Source: Neoarius graeffei | Taxonomy: Eukaryota; Chordata; Actinopteri; Siluriformes; Ariidae | Assembly (NCBI RefSeq): GCF_027579695.1 | Contig: NC_083587.1 | Location: 58,205,738 to 58,269,737, forward strand | Length of the DNA: 64,000 bases | Direction: 5' to 3' | Part shown: piece after piece, positions 1 through 11,572 of the stretch | Layout of the letters: each line of letters opens with the position of its first letter | How positions within the stretch are numbered: the stretch's first letter is position 1 | The notes under the pieces: generated by a model | What the model saw: only the letters and a program-made list of their open reading frames with translations | Databases searched by the model: none | What the model was told of the DNA's origin: nothing | Translations under genes and position numbers: made by a program

Positions 1-554
1 TATGGATTTTTTCAGCATAGTTTCCAAATGGACTCGGGCTTCACTTAATCCCACCAGAAGAAGAGATCCAAAAACTCCAAATAACAAACATTGTGGTAAT
101 AATAAATGGATGTGTCTGTTTATTTGCTGACAGGAAGACAAAACAGTACTTAGGTTAATAAACTGGTTTAATGTTTCACTGACCATATGTTTATTAGGTG
201 AGATGCACCTGTGTTTATTTAGATGAATGTTCTACTTTGGTTCCCCAGCGCAAATGGTCACAACATGCCTTAGGATTATTGCTTTTCTTAGTGAATATGG
301 CCTTTGATATAGTATTTGAACCTTTAATATTTCTTATTTAAACAAAAAAAAATAGAGCATGTTAAAGTTAGTACTGCCAACTTAGTGACTTTGTTGCTAG
401 ATTCGGCGACCCCTTCAACTTTTTCAGCACACAAGCTGCATTCAATATGACTCTCAAGCTTACATCACAGATGCTGGTTAAATGAGTTGAGAAAGACGGG
501 TCAGTCGATTCACCACCTGTGTGTAAAGCCTGACTGAGTTGCACTTACATGAGC
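1..554. other. Non-coding, probable znf385d intron
   Basis: AT-rich sequence with no convincing exon, repeat or RNA gene. It lies upstream of the terminal znf385d exon on the same strand, so it is probably intronic. That is an inference from position only. Confidence 0.4.
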
Positions 555-1103
555 TGATGTTCCCAATGACCAATCACTGATCACTATTGTTTCCTAATCA
601 CCAATCACTAATTACCACTGGTTCCCAATGAACAATCACTAATTACCATTGTTTCCCAATGAACAATCACTAATTACCATTGTTTCCCAATGAACAATCA
701 CTAATTACCATTATTTCCCAATGACCAATCATTAATTGCCATTGCTTCCTAATGACCAATCACTGATCACTATTGTTCCCAACGTCCAATGACTGATCAC
801 CATTATCCTTAACTTCTAATCACTAATTACCATTGCTTCCCAATGACCAATCATTGATTACTGTTATTCCCAATGACCAATCACTGATTACCACTGTTTC
901 CTAATCAATCACTGATTATCATTGTTTCCCAATGAGCAATCACTAATTAACATTGTTTCCTTATGAATAATCACTAATTACTATTGTTTCCCAATGACCA
1001 ATCACTGATTACTGTTATTCCCAATGACCAATCAGTGATTACCATTGTCTCCCAATGACCAATCACTCATTACTATTGTTTCCTAATGACCAATCACTAA
1101 TTA
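555..1103. repeat. 31-bp minisatellite, left block
   Basis: Degenerate head-to-tail copies of a unit built around CCAATGACCAATCACTGATT and ACCATTGTTTC. Successive perfect units start at 627, 658 and 689, giving a 31-bp period. The array resumes after an inserted element at 3029, so both blocks are one former locus. Confidence 0.85.
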
Positions 1104-3028
1104 GGGCCCGAGCCCTATGGGCGAAGGCCCTATTGTTCTTGTAAGAGTTCACTATTATTATTCTTCTTCCGTCTTCTTCTTCTTCTTCTTCCGTCTTCTT
1201 CTTCTTCTTTATTTTTCTCTGCTGTTGGGCCATTTTCGGGGCGCTTGCCATGGGCGAAAACGCACGAAATTTGGCACCAGTTCCGAGAATTGCCACCGCT
1301 ACTCAGAACCAGAAGCCCAAACTTGGCCGGGGCTCCGGGCCTCTATAGCGCCCCCTAAGTCGTTGTGATTTTGGCCTCCCGCATTAAGGTGCCTGGGTGC
1401 CATGTAGTTTGTAGTAGTGGCATGCCATTTGGTACGCATATGTATCTCACTAAGCCGGTCAAAAATGTAATGCCAATGCATTAGCCACGCCCAACAGGAA
1501 GTGAGGTAATTTCACTTTTGTGCGAAATGCATGGCCACGAAGAAGGCGCAACTCCTCCTAGACCGTTCATAGGAATGTCACCAAAATTGATACACATCAT
1601 CTACAGACATGGCTGACAAAAGTTACTAAATACGTTTCACGTAGGATAAACCGTTCAGAAGTTATACGTCGATCAATTTTCGATTCAAAATTTTACATGC
1701 TTAAAAATTCATAACAAATCTTCTGATTACTCAAAACTGCTCATACTTCACAGGCAAATCACACATTGGGCTTCTGACATGTTACCCAATTTCTGTGATA
1801 TTTCGCCACTGGGGGCGCTATTTTTGGGCAAAAAATCCAATCTTTCCTCAAATTTGGTCAAACTTCACGGCCACCCTCTTTCTCCCTCCCATGTCATGTA
1901 TACCACATTTTGGGAATTTTCGTCCATGGGGGGCGCTGTTTTTGGCCGACGCAATTGCTCCAAAACGGGTTTTTGGTTAATAATTCCATAATGCTTTTCC
2001 TTCACACCAATACCTTGTGACAGTATGTTGCTGTTGTAGACACTTATTTTTACAACTCATTATCGCTCATGTACAGCATAGCGCCACCTACTGACATGGG
2101 AAAAACCAAAAAATTTATTCTTCAAAAATCTATATCTCCTCTTCTATTTACTCAATTGTCATCAAACTTCATACGCAAACTCTTCATAGCTCACCTGACA
2201 TTTACGCCAAATTTTGTGCACTTTCGCCACTGGGGGCGCTCTTTTTGGGCAAAAAATCCAATCTTTCCTCAAATTTGGTCAAACTTCACGGCCACCCTCT
2301 TGCTACCTCCCATGTCATGTATACCACATTTTGGGAATTTTCGTCCATGGGGGGCGCTGTTTTTGGCCGACGCAATTGCTCCAAAGCGGGTTTTTGGTAA
2401 ATAATTCCATAATGCTTTTCCTTCACACCACTACCTTGTGATAGTACGTTGCTGTTGTAGACACTTATTTTTCCAACTCATAATCGCTCATGTACAGCAT
2501 AGCGCCACCTACTGACATGGGAAAAACCAAAAAATTTATTCTTCAAAAATCTATATCTCATCTTCTATTTACTCAATTGTCATCAAACTTCATACGCAAA
2601 CTCTTCATAGCTCACCTGACATATACGCCAGATTTTGTGCACTTTCGCCCCTGGGGGTGCTGTTTATGGCAAAAATGATATTGCAGCTTCCGATTTGTCA
2701 AACTTGGCAAGCAAACTCTTTACAAGACCCTTATTGGGGCGCTTGCCATGGTCGACAACGCACGAAATCTGGCTCCTTTTTCTTAGACTGCCACCGCTAC
2801 TGAGAACCAGAAGCCCAGATCCAGGCGGGCCTCAGGGCCTCTATAGCGCCCCCCGAGCACCGTTCAGTGCGCGACCCTATTGTTGCCATGTGTCCAATTC
2901 TGTGCTTTGTCGCCATTGTGGGGGTAATGTCTCTTGCCGAAGAAGCTGTGGAAGGTCTTTCGCGGGGACGCATGCCCCCGCCCCCCTTGGCCGCTGGCGC
3001 GAGGGCCCGTCGAGGCCGCTTGCGGCTT
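1104..3028. mobile_element. GGGCCCGAGC-type repeat element inserted in the minisatellite
   Basis: A roughly 1.9-kb insertion separates two blocks of one minisatellite. It starts with AGGGCCCGAGCCC, which can pair with the nearby GGGCGAAGGCCCT, and ends with a GC-rich segment GCGCGAGGGCCCG plus GGCCGCTTGCGGC, so both ends can form hairpins. The flanking array reads AATTA on both sides, consistent with a short target duplication. I know this type of sequence as a dispersed fish repeat, but I cannot assign a superfamily. No transposase is visible, and the short frames inside are broken or low complexity. Confidence 0.6.
1795..2690. repeat. 421-bp tandem duplication inside the element
   Basis: The landmark CGCCACTGGGGGCGCT and its variants recur near 1800, 2222 and 2643. 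A second landmark, AGCATAGCGCCACCTACTGA, recurs near 2074 and 2495. Both give a period close to 421 bp, so the element carries a little over two tandem copies of an internal unit. The units look nearly identical by eye, suggesting recent unequal exchange. Confidence 0.75.
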
Positions 3029-3735
3029 TAATTACCATTGTTTCCTTATGAACAATCATGAATTACCATTGTTTTCTAATGGCCAATCACTGATTACTGT
3101 TATTCCCAATGACCAATCAGTGATTACCATTGTTTCCCAATGACCAATCACTAATTACCATTGTTTCCTTATGAACAATCATGAATTACCATTGTTTTCC
3201 AATGGCCAATCACTGATTACTGTTATTCCCAATTACCAACCACGAATTACCATTGCTTCCTAATCAATAGTCACTAATTACCATTGTTTCTCAACGACCA
3301 ATCACTATCATTGTTTCCCAATGACCAATCACTAATTACCATTGTTTCCCAGTGACCAATCACTGATCACCATCATTCCCAACCACTGATTAAAATTTTT
3401 CCCACTCAACAATCACTGATCACTATTGTTCCCAATCTCCAATCACTGATCACCATTATTCCTAACAACCAATCACTAATTACCATTGTTTGTCAATGAT
3501 CAATCACTGATCACCATCATTCCCAATCACTGATTAAAATAGACCAATCTTTGATCACCCTTCTTCCCAATGTCCAATCACTGATCACCATCATTCTCAA
3601 CGACCAGTCACTGATCAACATTTTTCTCATCAACCAATCACTGATCAACATCATTGCTAAAGACCAGTGAGTCAGCACCATTTTTCCCAAGAACCAGTCA
3701 CTGATCACCATTGTTTGTCCCACGCACCCAAGTCT
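3029..3735. repeat. 31-bp minisatellite, right block
   Basis: Continuation of the ATCACTGATTACCATTGTTTC-type array after the inserted element. Units become more degenerate toward the right edge and stop near a run of unique AT-rich DNA. Confidence 0.8.
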
Positions 3736-4276
3736 TTGTTCTGCTATTCTTGGTGATATTTTAATCATCATAAAAGTCAGCTATTCCATCTGTAACTGTC
3801 CTTTGGGTCTATTTAACTTTGCATTCTTGATAGAAATTTAAGCATTTTGTAAATATGTAAACAGTTTGTGGAGTCATAACCAAAGATGAATTCTTTCTAT
3901 TAGAAATGTTATGTTTTTTCTATTCCAATGAAACTTTGTTCTGTTCCAAGTTTCTTCCTAAGATCATCCTTCATGTAATACGTTTTGATAACCAAACATG
4001 ACAATTCCCTGAATATACAAATTAGACTATGATGTCACCTTGGAAGACTTTTTCACCATGTATTAGCTACATTCCCTTGAAAAGATTTAGCCATACTGGT
4101 TAATAAAGGAACTTGATCTTGACGGTGTGCCACAAGGGTCAATTCTAGGGCCATTTTAGTTTCTTTTTTTCTCCAGACTTTTGCCTTCTTTTGAAATCAA
4201 AACAAGTAAGAATGGCTTAAATGTAATTACTGTATATTTTCTGACACTTTCTCTCCATCTCTGTCTCTCTACCCAG
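3736..4276 (+). other. Probable last intron of znf385d
   Basis: AT-rich sequence ending in a pyrimidine-rich stretch and ACCCAG, a good 3' splice acceptor, directly before the recognised terminal exon. No other feature is seen. Confidence 0.6.
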
Positions 4277-4504
4277 CCAGTGAAGCTGCCTCTGAGTAAG
4301 GACATGGGCCAGCCGCTGACTGCCACAATAGTGCCCTCTCACTTGGCAGCCATTGCCGCCGCAGCAGCAGCCGCCACCTTTCCAATTCGCGCCAGCCATA
4401 ACCCGTCCCTTTTCCAGACTCAATCTCTGCCCACAACACTTCTTCGCCCTGCACCTGGGCCTATTAGGACCAGCCATGCGCCAGTTCTGTTCGCTCCCTA
4501 CTGA
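4277..4504 (+). CDS. znf385d: Terminal coding exon of a ZNF385-family zinc-finger gene (znf385d-like)
   Basis: This 228-bp exon encodes the last 75 residues of a ZNF385-type protein, a nuclear C2H2 (matrin/U1-like) zinc-finger family. The exon begins after a CTCTACCCAG acceptor, in phase 0, with PVKLPLSKDMGQPL. It then has a poly-alanine tract (HLAAIAAAAAAA) and ends with LLRPAPGPIRTSHAPVLF then APY and TGA. From memory the human ZNF385D C terminus also ends LLRPAPGPIRTAHTPVLFAPY-like, preceded by a LFQT segment, as here. No zinc finger is in this exon; they lie upstream of the window. ZNF385B is the main alternative, but the rab5a neighbour favours ZNF385D, which sits near RAB5A on human 3p24. 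Confidence 0.8.
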   Translation, partial: PVKLPLSKDMGQPLTATIVPSHLAAIAAAAAAATFPIRASHNPSLFQTQSLPTTLLRPAPGPIRTSHAPVLFAPY

Positions 4505-5035
4505 CCTCCGAACTGTGACTTCGGATTAAGTCTGATGCACCATCTCAGTGCTAAATTAAGTGTGGTCCAGTCGTGTGGATTATTGCCTTTTTTTGCTCAT
4601 CGTCACACAAGAATCCTGTATGGATCTGATGTGTGAATACTATACCGCAATAATAATAATAAAAAGACAAACCAGGTAACTATGCATTGTCATCACCATA
4701 TGACACACAGACTCTAAGCTCTAAATGGATTTAGAGATATTGTTGAGGGTGGGGCTTTTTTTGGTCTTGGTCACGTCATTGCTTCTGAAAAATAATTTTA
4801 CATCTGAGAATAGAGAGGCTAAAGTATGGGAAAATAAGTTCTACTACTCAGCTGTTTGCACTTTAAGCCCTTCCTTCTGTGGATGTCTTCAGTGCTTTAG
4901 ATCAGTAGAACGTGGTTTATTCCTTCCTGTATTTTGTTTATGGTTGTATGTACATGCATTTGGTGTCATGTGAACGGAAAATGGGAATGCTCGAGGGAAA
5001 GTGAATTACTGCTGATTTATTACCTGCTAAGCAAA

Positions 5036-5038
<3 letters not shown>

Positions 5039-5091
<53 letters not shown>
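5039..5091. repeat. (TG)n microsatellite
   Basis: About 23 uninterrupted TG dinucleotides followed by a short TA run, within the putative znf385d 3' UTR. Confidence 0.95.
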
Positions 5092-5094
<3 letters not shown>

Positions 5095-5206
5095 AGTTTG
5101 TACATTTCTTGAAGCTTCCCATGCAAAAATCTACACAAGTCACATGGATGGTAAAGAGTAAAGCTTGTCTGTCTCATCTAACAATGTGAAAAAAAGAAAG
5201 GTTTCA

Positions 5207-5212
5207 AATAAA
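5207..5212 (+). terminator. Candidate polyadenylation signal for znf385d
   Basis: AATAAA in the context TTTCAAATAAAGTC about 700 bp after the stop codon. An earlier AATAAA at 4658 and another near 5430 are alternatives. Confidence 0.35.
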
Positions 5213-5254
5213 GTCTTACTTTGCTAACTTATATCGAAACAAATACTTCTACAA

Positions 5255-5258
<4 letters not shown>

Positions 5259-5294
<36 letters not shown>
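5259..5294. repeat. (CA)n microsatellite
   Basis: About 17 CA dinucleotides, only 170 bp beyond the TG tract and in the opposite sense, so the two could pair as a hairpin in RNA. Confidence 0.95.
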
Positions 5295-5295
<1 letters not shown>

Positions 5296-5299
5296 ATGC

Positions 5300-6080
5300 T
5301 TTGTTTAACTTCACTGATAAATGATAGTCAGGAAATATCCCGATGTGCTTCCATAATGGAATCTTTCTGTTTATTATACCGCATGAAACACGGCTAATTT
5401 AAGCCTAATTTTGAACCATGAGAGAACAATAAACATCAATTTCATAACTCAGCTGTACCCTCTAAAAAATCTGCCGTTCTTGTCCATCTCTGGCACTTGA
5501 GTGAGTGTGCACCTCATTTGTCAAAATCCCACAAGTCTCCAGGTGTTGAATGAACTCAGCTGTTCTCTCCATGGACCTCCAATTGAACTCTCTCCCTTGT
5601 CTTGCGTAAATTTCCCACTGTGCCTTAACCCTGCTTGAAGGAAACCTGAGGGGAAAAGTCTCACTAGTGCACACTTTAAACCCAGCCGAGATGTTAGTCT
5701 TTTCGAGCAGATAGCAGGGGCTGCTGAATGGGATGTCTGGCGCCGTCATGCGGTCATAACTTATTTATGAACTAATAATGACCAACATCTGTATGTGAGA
5801 TGGGCTCTTTTTTCGATCCGCCGTTCCAGGAAGCTGTCAGTGCACACTCACACACACTCTCACACACACATATGCACACATTGCCGGTTGCATCCTAGCC
5901 AGCTGAGGAAACAACATTTTAGTTAAACCAAATTGAGTTAAGGGCATTGGCCTCAGCTTTTAAAAGTATAGCAAGCTTGTATACTGTTTGCTCAAAAATC
6001 AAATTTACACAATTCTCCAATTTCCTCCAAATACGCAAAATAAACTAAGTGCTAGCCTTCATATCAACCTTCTTTGTTGG
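5300..6080. other. Intergenic DNA without recognised feature
   Basis: Mostly unique-looking sequence. A 95-codon minus-strand frame at 5462-5749 has no recognisable domain. A short CA/CT-rich patch lies near 5845-5880. Confidence 0.4.
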
Positions 6081-6082
6081 TA

Positions 6083-6280
6083 TGAGGGGAGGCCAAGGCC
6101 TACTGGTTAGAGAAGCAGCTTTGGGAACAAAAGGTTGCTGGTCCGATTCCCTGGACCAGCAGGAATGGCTGAAGTGCCCTTGAGCAAGGCACCTAATCCC
6201 CAAGCTGCTCCCCAAGCTGCTCTGGGTACGTTATATGAGTCTGCTAAATAGCTGTAATGTAATGTCATGTAATATGAAAG
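6083..6280 (+). mobile_element. tRNA-derived SINE, second family, with TGTAATG tail
   Basis: The head GGCCAAGGCCTACTGGTTAG resembles a pol III A box, and GCTGGTCCGATTCCC a B box. These are followed by the body GGCTGAAGTGCCCTTGAGCA that is common to fish SINEs of this type. The tail is a run of TGTAATG-like repeats. This family differs from the dominant GATGAG-tailed SINE, and a second partial copy is at 52859. Confidence 0.7.
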
Positions 6281-6344
6281 AAAAAGCTTCTTATGTAATG
6301 TAACTATAACAAATCTACCACCTACACTGTCAGAAATAAGGGTA

Positions 6345-6985
6345 CAGTAATAATAATCAGTTGAATTTATATAGTGCCTCTCTCTTACCCAAGGTCGCTT
6401 TACAATTAAGGGAGAAAAAAAAAAGTCCACCAAAAGAAGGTAAGGATGACACTCCAGTGGTGTAGCTACCACAGTCCCACCAAAAGGTGCACGAAGATAA
6501 GTCTCATACCGCCTGCACAGCCGCCGCGATGCTGCTGGGTAACATCGCTCGGAACACTGCGCCATGGATCCACAAAGCGAGCACAGAAGCACCGCCACAC
6601 GGAGCGCTGGTATGTCCCAAACCACCTGTACAGCCACCACGACGCCACTGAGAAACATCACTCGGAACACCGCACCAAGCACCAAAGCACCACCGCACAG
6701 AGCACTGGACAACCATGATGTTAAAACAACAACGAGCTCACTGCAGTTCATAGCTAAGAGCACAGGCATCACCAACGGCGAACCAAGGCCTGGAGGGAAC
6801 CGACACCCAAAACTGGGTCCGGAGCTACAACACAACCCGTGGACAAAACACTCAAACAAAACACTAAAAACAAACATCCAAGTACACAAACACAAAAAAA
6901 GAAAAAAGGGAAAATAAAACGAAATTAAATTAAAAAGTTCTAGTGAGAAGCGGCAGCCAGAATGCGCACAGCGTACTCTCAACCG
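6345..6985 (-). mobile_element. L2-like LINE 3' end with repetitive upstream segment
   Basis: On the minus strand the segment ends with TTGTAAAGCGACCTTGGGTA, then a stretch matching GCACTATATAAATTCAACTG and ATT repeats, the usual 3' end of fish L2-type LINEs. The 550 bp upstream contains two to three degenerate ~120-bp repeats around CTCGGAACACCGC. A 291-codon open frame runs through it but has no domain I recognise, and I treat it as chance. Confidence 0.5.
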
Positions 6986-6989
6986 GAAA

Positions 6990-7734
6990 CAGAAAAAGAA
7001 AAAAATAGGAGTCCATATCTGTCCCCCAAGGTACAGTCTACACTAATGTACCCCCCAAGGACTCATTATTGGACCTCAAGGTAACTGTGTGTATGTTTTA
7101 GGGCCAAAAAGGTACATACGTGTTCCTTAGCAGTATTTAAAGGGTACAAATAAGTATCTTGGAGGGTACTTGGGCAGCTTTTATACTGCTGTATGCAACT
7201 GATCGAGGAAAAATCCACCCTGAATAACTTGCATATGTCAATATGTATTATTGATCTTCAATTGTATAAAAAAATACATTCTAATCAACATCAGCTGATT
7301 TTTAGTATTTTCATATTTTTTCTTGGTTAATGGTTTTCAACATTGCTGACGGTGAGTTAGTCCTTGTTTCATCACTATCTAAAGACAGTGATGCAGCAGC
7401 GCTTTAGTCCTTTAGTCTGTCCTGTTCTGTCACCTCTTCGTCTGTATGCTCAGCTTCCAAAGTATTCCATGCCAATACTGCGCTTGTCTTCTCATAAATC
7501 GCTAACTACTCTTGCTGAGCTGAGTATCTCAGTGCCATCTAGAGCTGTACTGCATTCTGGAACCTCGAGTCCAACGTTTGCACCAATGTCTATGCTACTT
7601 CTTATTGGATTTCTCACGATACGATGTTGAACATCACTGGAAAATGGTGAGTAAGGGAAGAAATTCTTGCTAACACTGAAACCTGGCCATTATCCTTCAT
7701 GTTTGAGTTTGAAAATTTTTCTACAATTAAACAC
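6990..7734. other. Intergenic DNA, no feature recognised
   Basis: AT-rich, with no long frame that looks like a protein family. An 88-codon plus-strand frame at 7364-7630 has no recognisable motif. Confidence 0.4.
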
Positions 7735-8051
7735 TGCTTCTGGGTTCGAACCTTACAGCTAATGGGGGCCTTTCTGTGTGGAGTCTGCATGATCTCCCCG
7801 TGTCTGCGTGGGTTTCCTCTGGGAGCGCCGGTTTCCTCCATAGTCCAAAGACATGCAGGTTAGATCACATACCCAGCCGCTGGGATTGCACAAGCCAGTG
7901 TATACTTAGTGCCAGTCCCAAGCCCTGTTAGATTAGGGAGGGTTGCATCAGGAAGGGCATCTGGTGTAAAACCGATGCCAAATCAAATATGCAGGGATCA
8001 TGATGATCTGCTGTGGCGACCCCAATGGGATCAGTCAAAAGAAGAAGAAAC
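7735..8051 (+). mobile_element. SINE with alternative 3' body and AAGAAG tail
   Basis: It begins inside a SINE body shared with the GATGAG family (GGCCTTTCTGTGTGGAGT, then CAAAGACATGCAGGTTAG). It then switches to a different 3' region (GGTTGCATCAGGAAGGGCAT) and ends in AAAAGAAGAAGAAA. The 5' promoter part is lost. It is a related but distinct SINE subfamily. Confidence 0.65.
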
Positions 8052-8165
8052 ACTGCTTAAAATCTGCACTAGCAATGTGCATTGTAGTGCGGCACACAAC
8101 CGCTAACTTCTTACAGGAATAGCGAAAAAAAACCCAGCACCAACCAAGAAATTAGCACCAGAATC

Positions 8166-8529
8166 TCATCTCATCTCATTATCTCTAGCTGCTTTATCCT
8201 TCTACAGGGTCGCAGGCAAGCTGGAGCCTATCCCAGCTGACTACGGGCGAAAGGCGGGGTACACCCTGGACAAGTCGCCAGGTCATCACAGGGCTGACAC
8301 ATAGACACAGACAACCATTCACACCTACGGTCAATTTAGAGTCACCAGTTAACCTAACCTGCATGTCTTTGGACTGTGGGGGAAACAGGAGCACCCGGAG
8401 GAAACCCACGCGGACACGGGGAGAACATGCAAACTCCACACAGAAAGGCCCTCGCCAGCCCCGGGGCTCGAACCCAGGACCTTCTTGCTGTGAGGCGACA
8501 GCGCTAACCACTACACCACCGTGCCGCCC
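8166..8529 (-). mobile_element. Mermaid-like SINE with 12-bp target duplication
   Basis: Full-length tRNA-derived SINE on the minus strand. The minus strand reads GGGCGGCACGGTGGTGTAGT (A-box region), then GGTTCGAGCCC (B box), then the SINE body, ending in GAGATGAGATGAGAT. Perfect direct repeats AGCACCAGAATC at 8154-8165 and 8530-8541 flank it, which fixes both ends. Confidence 0.9.
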
Positions 8530-8544
8530 AGCACCAGAATCGCT

Positions 8545-9483
8545 ATTGCTAAATGTCAGATATTTCAAAATAAACATACTGATTATGTTTCAGGGTGGAG
8601 TTTTCATACATTCTTAATAATTTGTAACCCATAGCTGCTAAACTGTAAGAAAAGCAATTGAACCATGGAAACTTCCTCCAGCTTAATTAATACTGATACG
8701 TACTGTACTTACTTGAAAAGCTCTCTCACCATTTCAGTGACTCACCATTTCAAGCTCAGTGCTGCATAATGACATACTCGAGTGCAAAGAATTCCGTCTG
8801 TGAGATTGCATTGCAGTGCATTTCCTCCCTACATACCATACAACACACTGACTTGAATCCCTGCCCTTTCTTTTCAAGTGCCTGAGACAGAGGATGCGGG
8901 GGGGTACAATATATAATGGAACTACACAGGGCGGCAGAAATTCCTCCCAATGAACGGATGGATGACAGATTTACACCTTCAGTCATTCTTGAGGAATCTA
9001 GTTAGTAATTAGCATTCCATCACAGAAGGATTGGGTTTTTCTTTGCATATATTGCACTCTCTGTACTAGATAGCCTGGAGCTGTGAAAGCCTGCGGTGTG
9101 TGATGCATCACACAGATCTCCTGCAGGAAATGGAGCAATTTCATGGATCATGCTGACAGAAGGGTGCAGTCTCAATTTGACCCCCGGTTCTCTAGGGAGT
9201 GAGTTACTATCTGCTGATGGAATGTGTATGCCCTGATTATAAAGGTGACTCAGTAAACTGCGACACAAACATTTTTGGAAGCCTTTTGGAAAACTTCTGA
9301 CAATCTGACTTTAACAGAATGCACGCAGAACTTATACAGCATAGCACTTAGCTGGATGAAAGGTAATGCTAAACACCATAGAACCATTGGGTACACAAGA
9401 GCATATATAGTGCTTCTCATTCTCCAATATAGGGAAGAGGTGGTATGGTGGAACCATCGTGAGTAATGGAATGCACCTGCCAT
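8545..9483. other. Intergenic DNA, no feature recognised
   Basis: No protein-like frame, RNA gene or clear repeat was recognised. Confidence 0.35.
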
Positions 9484-10175
9484 TAGATTAGATTAGATTA
9501 GATTAGATTAGATTAGATTAGATTAGATATTTATTGATCCCTTTGGGAGGGTTCCCTCAGGGAAATTAAAATTCCAGCAGCATCATTACAGGATGAACAG
9601 AGAATAGAAAATAGAGAAAACTTCTAGATAAATTAAATTATTTACATATACAAATATAAAAAAGAACAAGATATGGGAAAAGAAGAAAGAAAAAGAAAAA
9701 AAATGTCCAGCAGGAGAGGTTTTGCACATTATATTGCACATTGTCCAGTATTGCTTTTTGTCAGGCTAGGCTAGGCTACTGCTCCTTCCTGTCCTCTGTC
9801 CTCCTGTTACCCCTCCTCCCCCCCAGAGAGGAGTTGTACAGTCTGATGGCGTGAGGGACTAAGGAGTTTTTAAGTCTGTTCGTCCTGCATTTGGGAAGAA
9901 GCATTCTGTCACTGAACAGGCTCCTCTGGTTGCTGATGACGGTGTGCAGAGGGTGACTGGCATCGTCCATGATGTTCAGTAGTTTGTCCATAGTCCTCTT
10001 CTCTGCCACCATCACCAGAGAGTCCAGCTTCATGTCAACCAGAGAGCCGGCCCGCCTGATCAGTTTGTCCAGCCTGGATGTGTCCTTCTTGGATGTGCTG
10101 CCCCCCCCCAGCACACCACGGTGTAAAACAGGACACTGGCGACCACGGACCGATAGAAAATCCGCTATTACAGGA
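9484..10175 (-). mobile_element. 5'-truncated L2-like LINE, C terminus plus 3' tail
   Basis: Minus strand. A 112-residue frame (9776-10114) encodes the conserved C-terminal tail of a fish LINE ORF2: GGGSTSKKDTSRLDKLIRRA, later LLPKCRTNRLKNS and AIRLYNSSLGGRR. The 3' UTR follows, with ATTTCCCTGAGGGAACC and GGGATCAATAAATA, and then a pentanucleotide tail that reads (ATTAG)n on the plus strand at 9484-9530. The RT core is missing, so the copy is dead. It probably belongs to the CR1/L2 group. Confidence 0.8.
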
Positions 10176-10831
10176 TGAAGTTTTCAGCAATCTAGGACAA
10201 CTACGAGGGAGATATAGGTTATAGGGTTCTATATAGAACTTGCATTAGAGAGACGCATTTTCTAAGAGTGGACTACATTGGAAGAATCTAAAACTGGCTG
10301 GATCTTTGGTTTGTCTGGTTTCACACTGGTGGAAAGCTTTAAAGAACCTTTGTAGGACCCCTTTAGAAAGCTAGAACTACTGCAGAACCCAAGAGCATAC
10401 ACAGAACTTCTCATTCTCTGATGTAATGAAGAGTTAGTACAGTAGAACCATCACATGTGATATCTGGGATACACCACAATCTGGTAAGGTGCAGGTTTTG
10501 GCATTACAAGGTGAAATTTCATAAAACTAGAAGAACTAGACCCAGAAAAAAGGGATTATTTGAAGGTTACAGCATCATTGGATAATTAAGTTTTGATTCT
10601 CAGCTTCCTAAAAGTGTTTTACTTGGAACCCTTTCTGACAGGAAAAACTTGTATGGTTTTCCATAGAACAAATTTTCTAAGATTGTACCACAATAAAACA
10701 GCTGGCTCCTTAGTTCCAGTTTGACATTCATTCTAGCACCCTAAAGGCTTCTTTGGCTTGTCCCCTTAAAGTGTTTTTGTAAAGCCCAATGTCAGAGGGT
10801 TTTCAGAAACTACTCCAAGAAGAATGCTTTA

Positions 10832-11572
10832 GGCCAAGTTTACATTAGACCGTATCTGTCTCGTTTTCTTCACGGATGCACTGTCCGTTTACATTAAAAC
10901 GCCTGGAAACGCCGGGAAACGGGAATCCGCCAGGGTCCACGTATTCAATCCAGATCGTGTCTGGTCTGGTGCTGTGTAAACATTGAGAATACGCGGATAT
11001 GCTGTGCTGAGCTCTAGCTGGCGTCGTCATTCGACAACGTCACTGTGACATCCACCTTCCTGATTCGCTGGCGTTGGTCATGTGACGCGACTGCTGAAAA
11101 ACGGCGCGGACTTCCGCCTTGTATCACCTTTCATTAAAGAGTATAAAAGTATGAAAATACTGCAAATACTGATGCAAATACTGCCCATTGTGTAGTTATG
11201 ATTGTCTTTAGGCTTGCCATCCTTCCACTTGCAAGTGGTAAGTGACTTGTGCACAGCGGCTCAGTCCCGAATCACTGCTCGTGCGCTTCACTCGCGCGCT
11301 CTGTGAGCTGCGTAGGGCCGGAGTGCGCACCCTCCAGAGGGCACTCACTGTTCAGGGCGGAGTGATTTGGAGCACAGCCGCTGAGGAGGAACCGCTGAGC
11401 CGCACTGACACATTTCAACTTACGTGCCAAATTAGTCATGTGATTAGCGTATCCGTGTATTGGCGTTGCTGTGTGCACGCGAATCGTGTATTGGCATTGC
11501 TGTGTGCATGCTAATCGTTTTTAAAAACGTTAATCTGATGATCCGCTGATACGGTCTAATGTAAACCCCACC
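10832..11572. mobile_element. PIF/Harbinger-like MITE with TTA target duplication
   Basis: A 741-bp element with imperfect terminal inverted repeats. GGCCAAGT plus TTTACATTAGACCGTATC is on the left. The reverse complement of the right end reads GGTGGGG plus the same TTTACATTAGACCGTATC. It is flanked by TTA on both sides (10829-10831 and 11573-11575). TWA target sites are typical of PIF/Harbinger. Interior frames show no transposase. Confidence 0.75.

Larger units (their letters stand above)
4505..5230 (+). other. Probable 3' UTR of znf385d
   Basis: Sequence after the TGA stop with AATAAA at 4658-4663 and a better placed one at 5207-5212. It includes a (TG)n tract. The exact 3' end is inferred. 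Confidence 0.5.

Noticed and set aside
5462-5749. 95-codon minus-strand frame with ordinary composition
   Set aside because: No family match, no splice sites that clearly frame it and no neighbour in support. It could be an exon, but the evidence is too thin.
6107-6982. 291-codon minus-strand open frame
   Set aside because: Rich in Cys/Leu/Val with no domain I recognise. It runs through a LINE 3' region with repeats, so it is most likely chance.
7364-7630. 88-codon plus-strand frame
   Set aside because: No recognisable motif or splice context.
8221-8529. tRNA gene candidates at SINE heads
   Set aside because: A- and B-box-like motifs are present, but the sequence does not fold into a full tRNA cloverleaf and continues as SINE body.
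8194-8577. Open frames encoding VVVSAVASQQEGPGFEP-type peptides, found many times
   Set aside because: These are translations of the Mermaid-like SINE. Their recurrence reflects the repeat, not a protein family.
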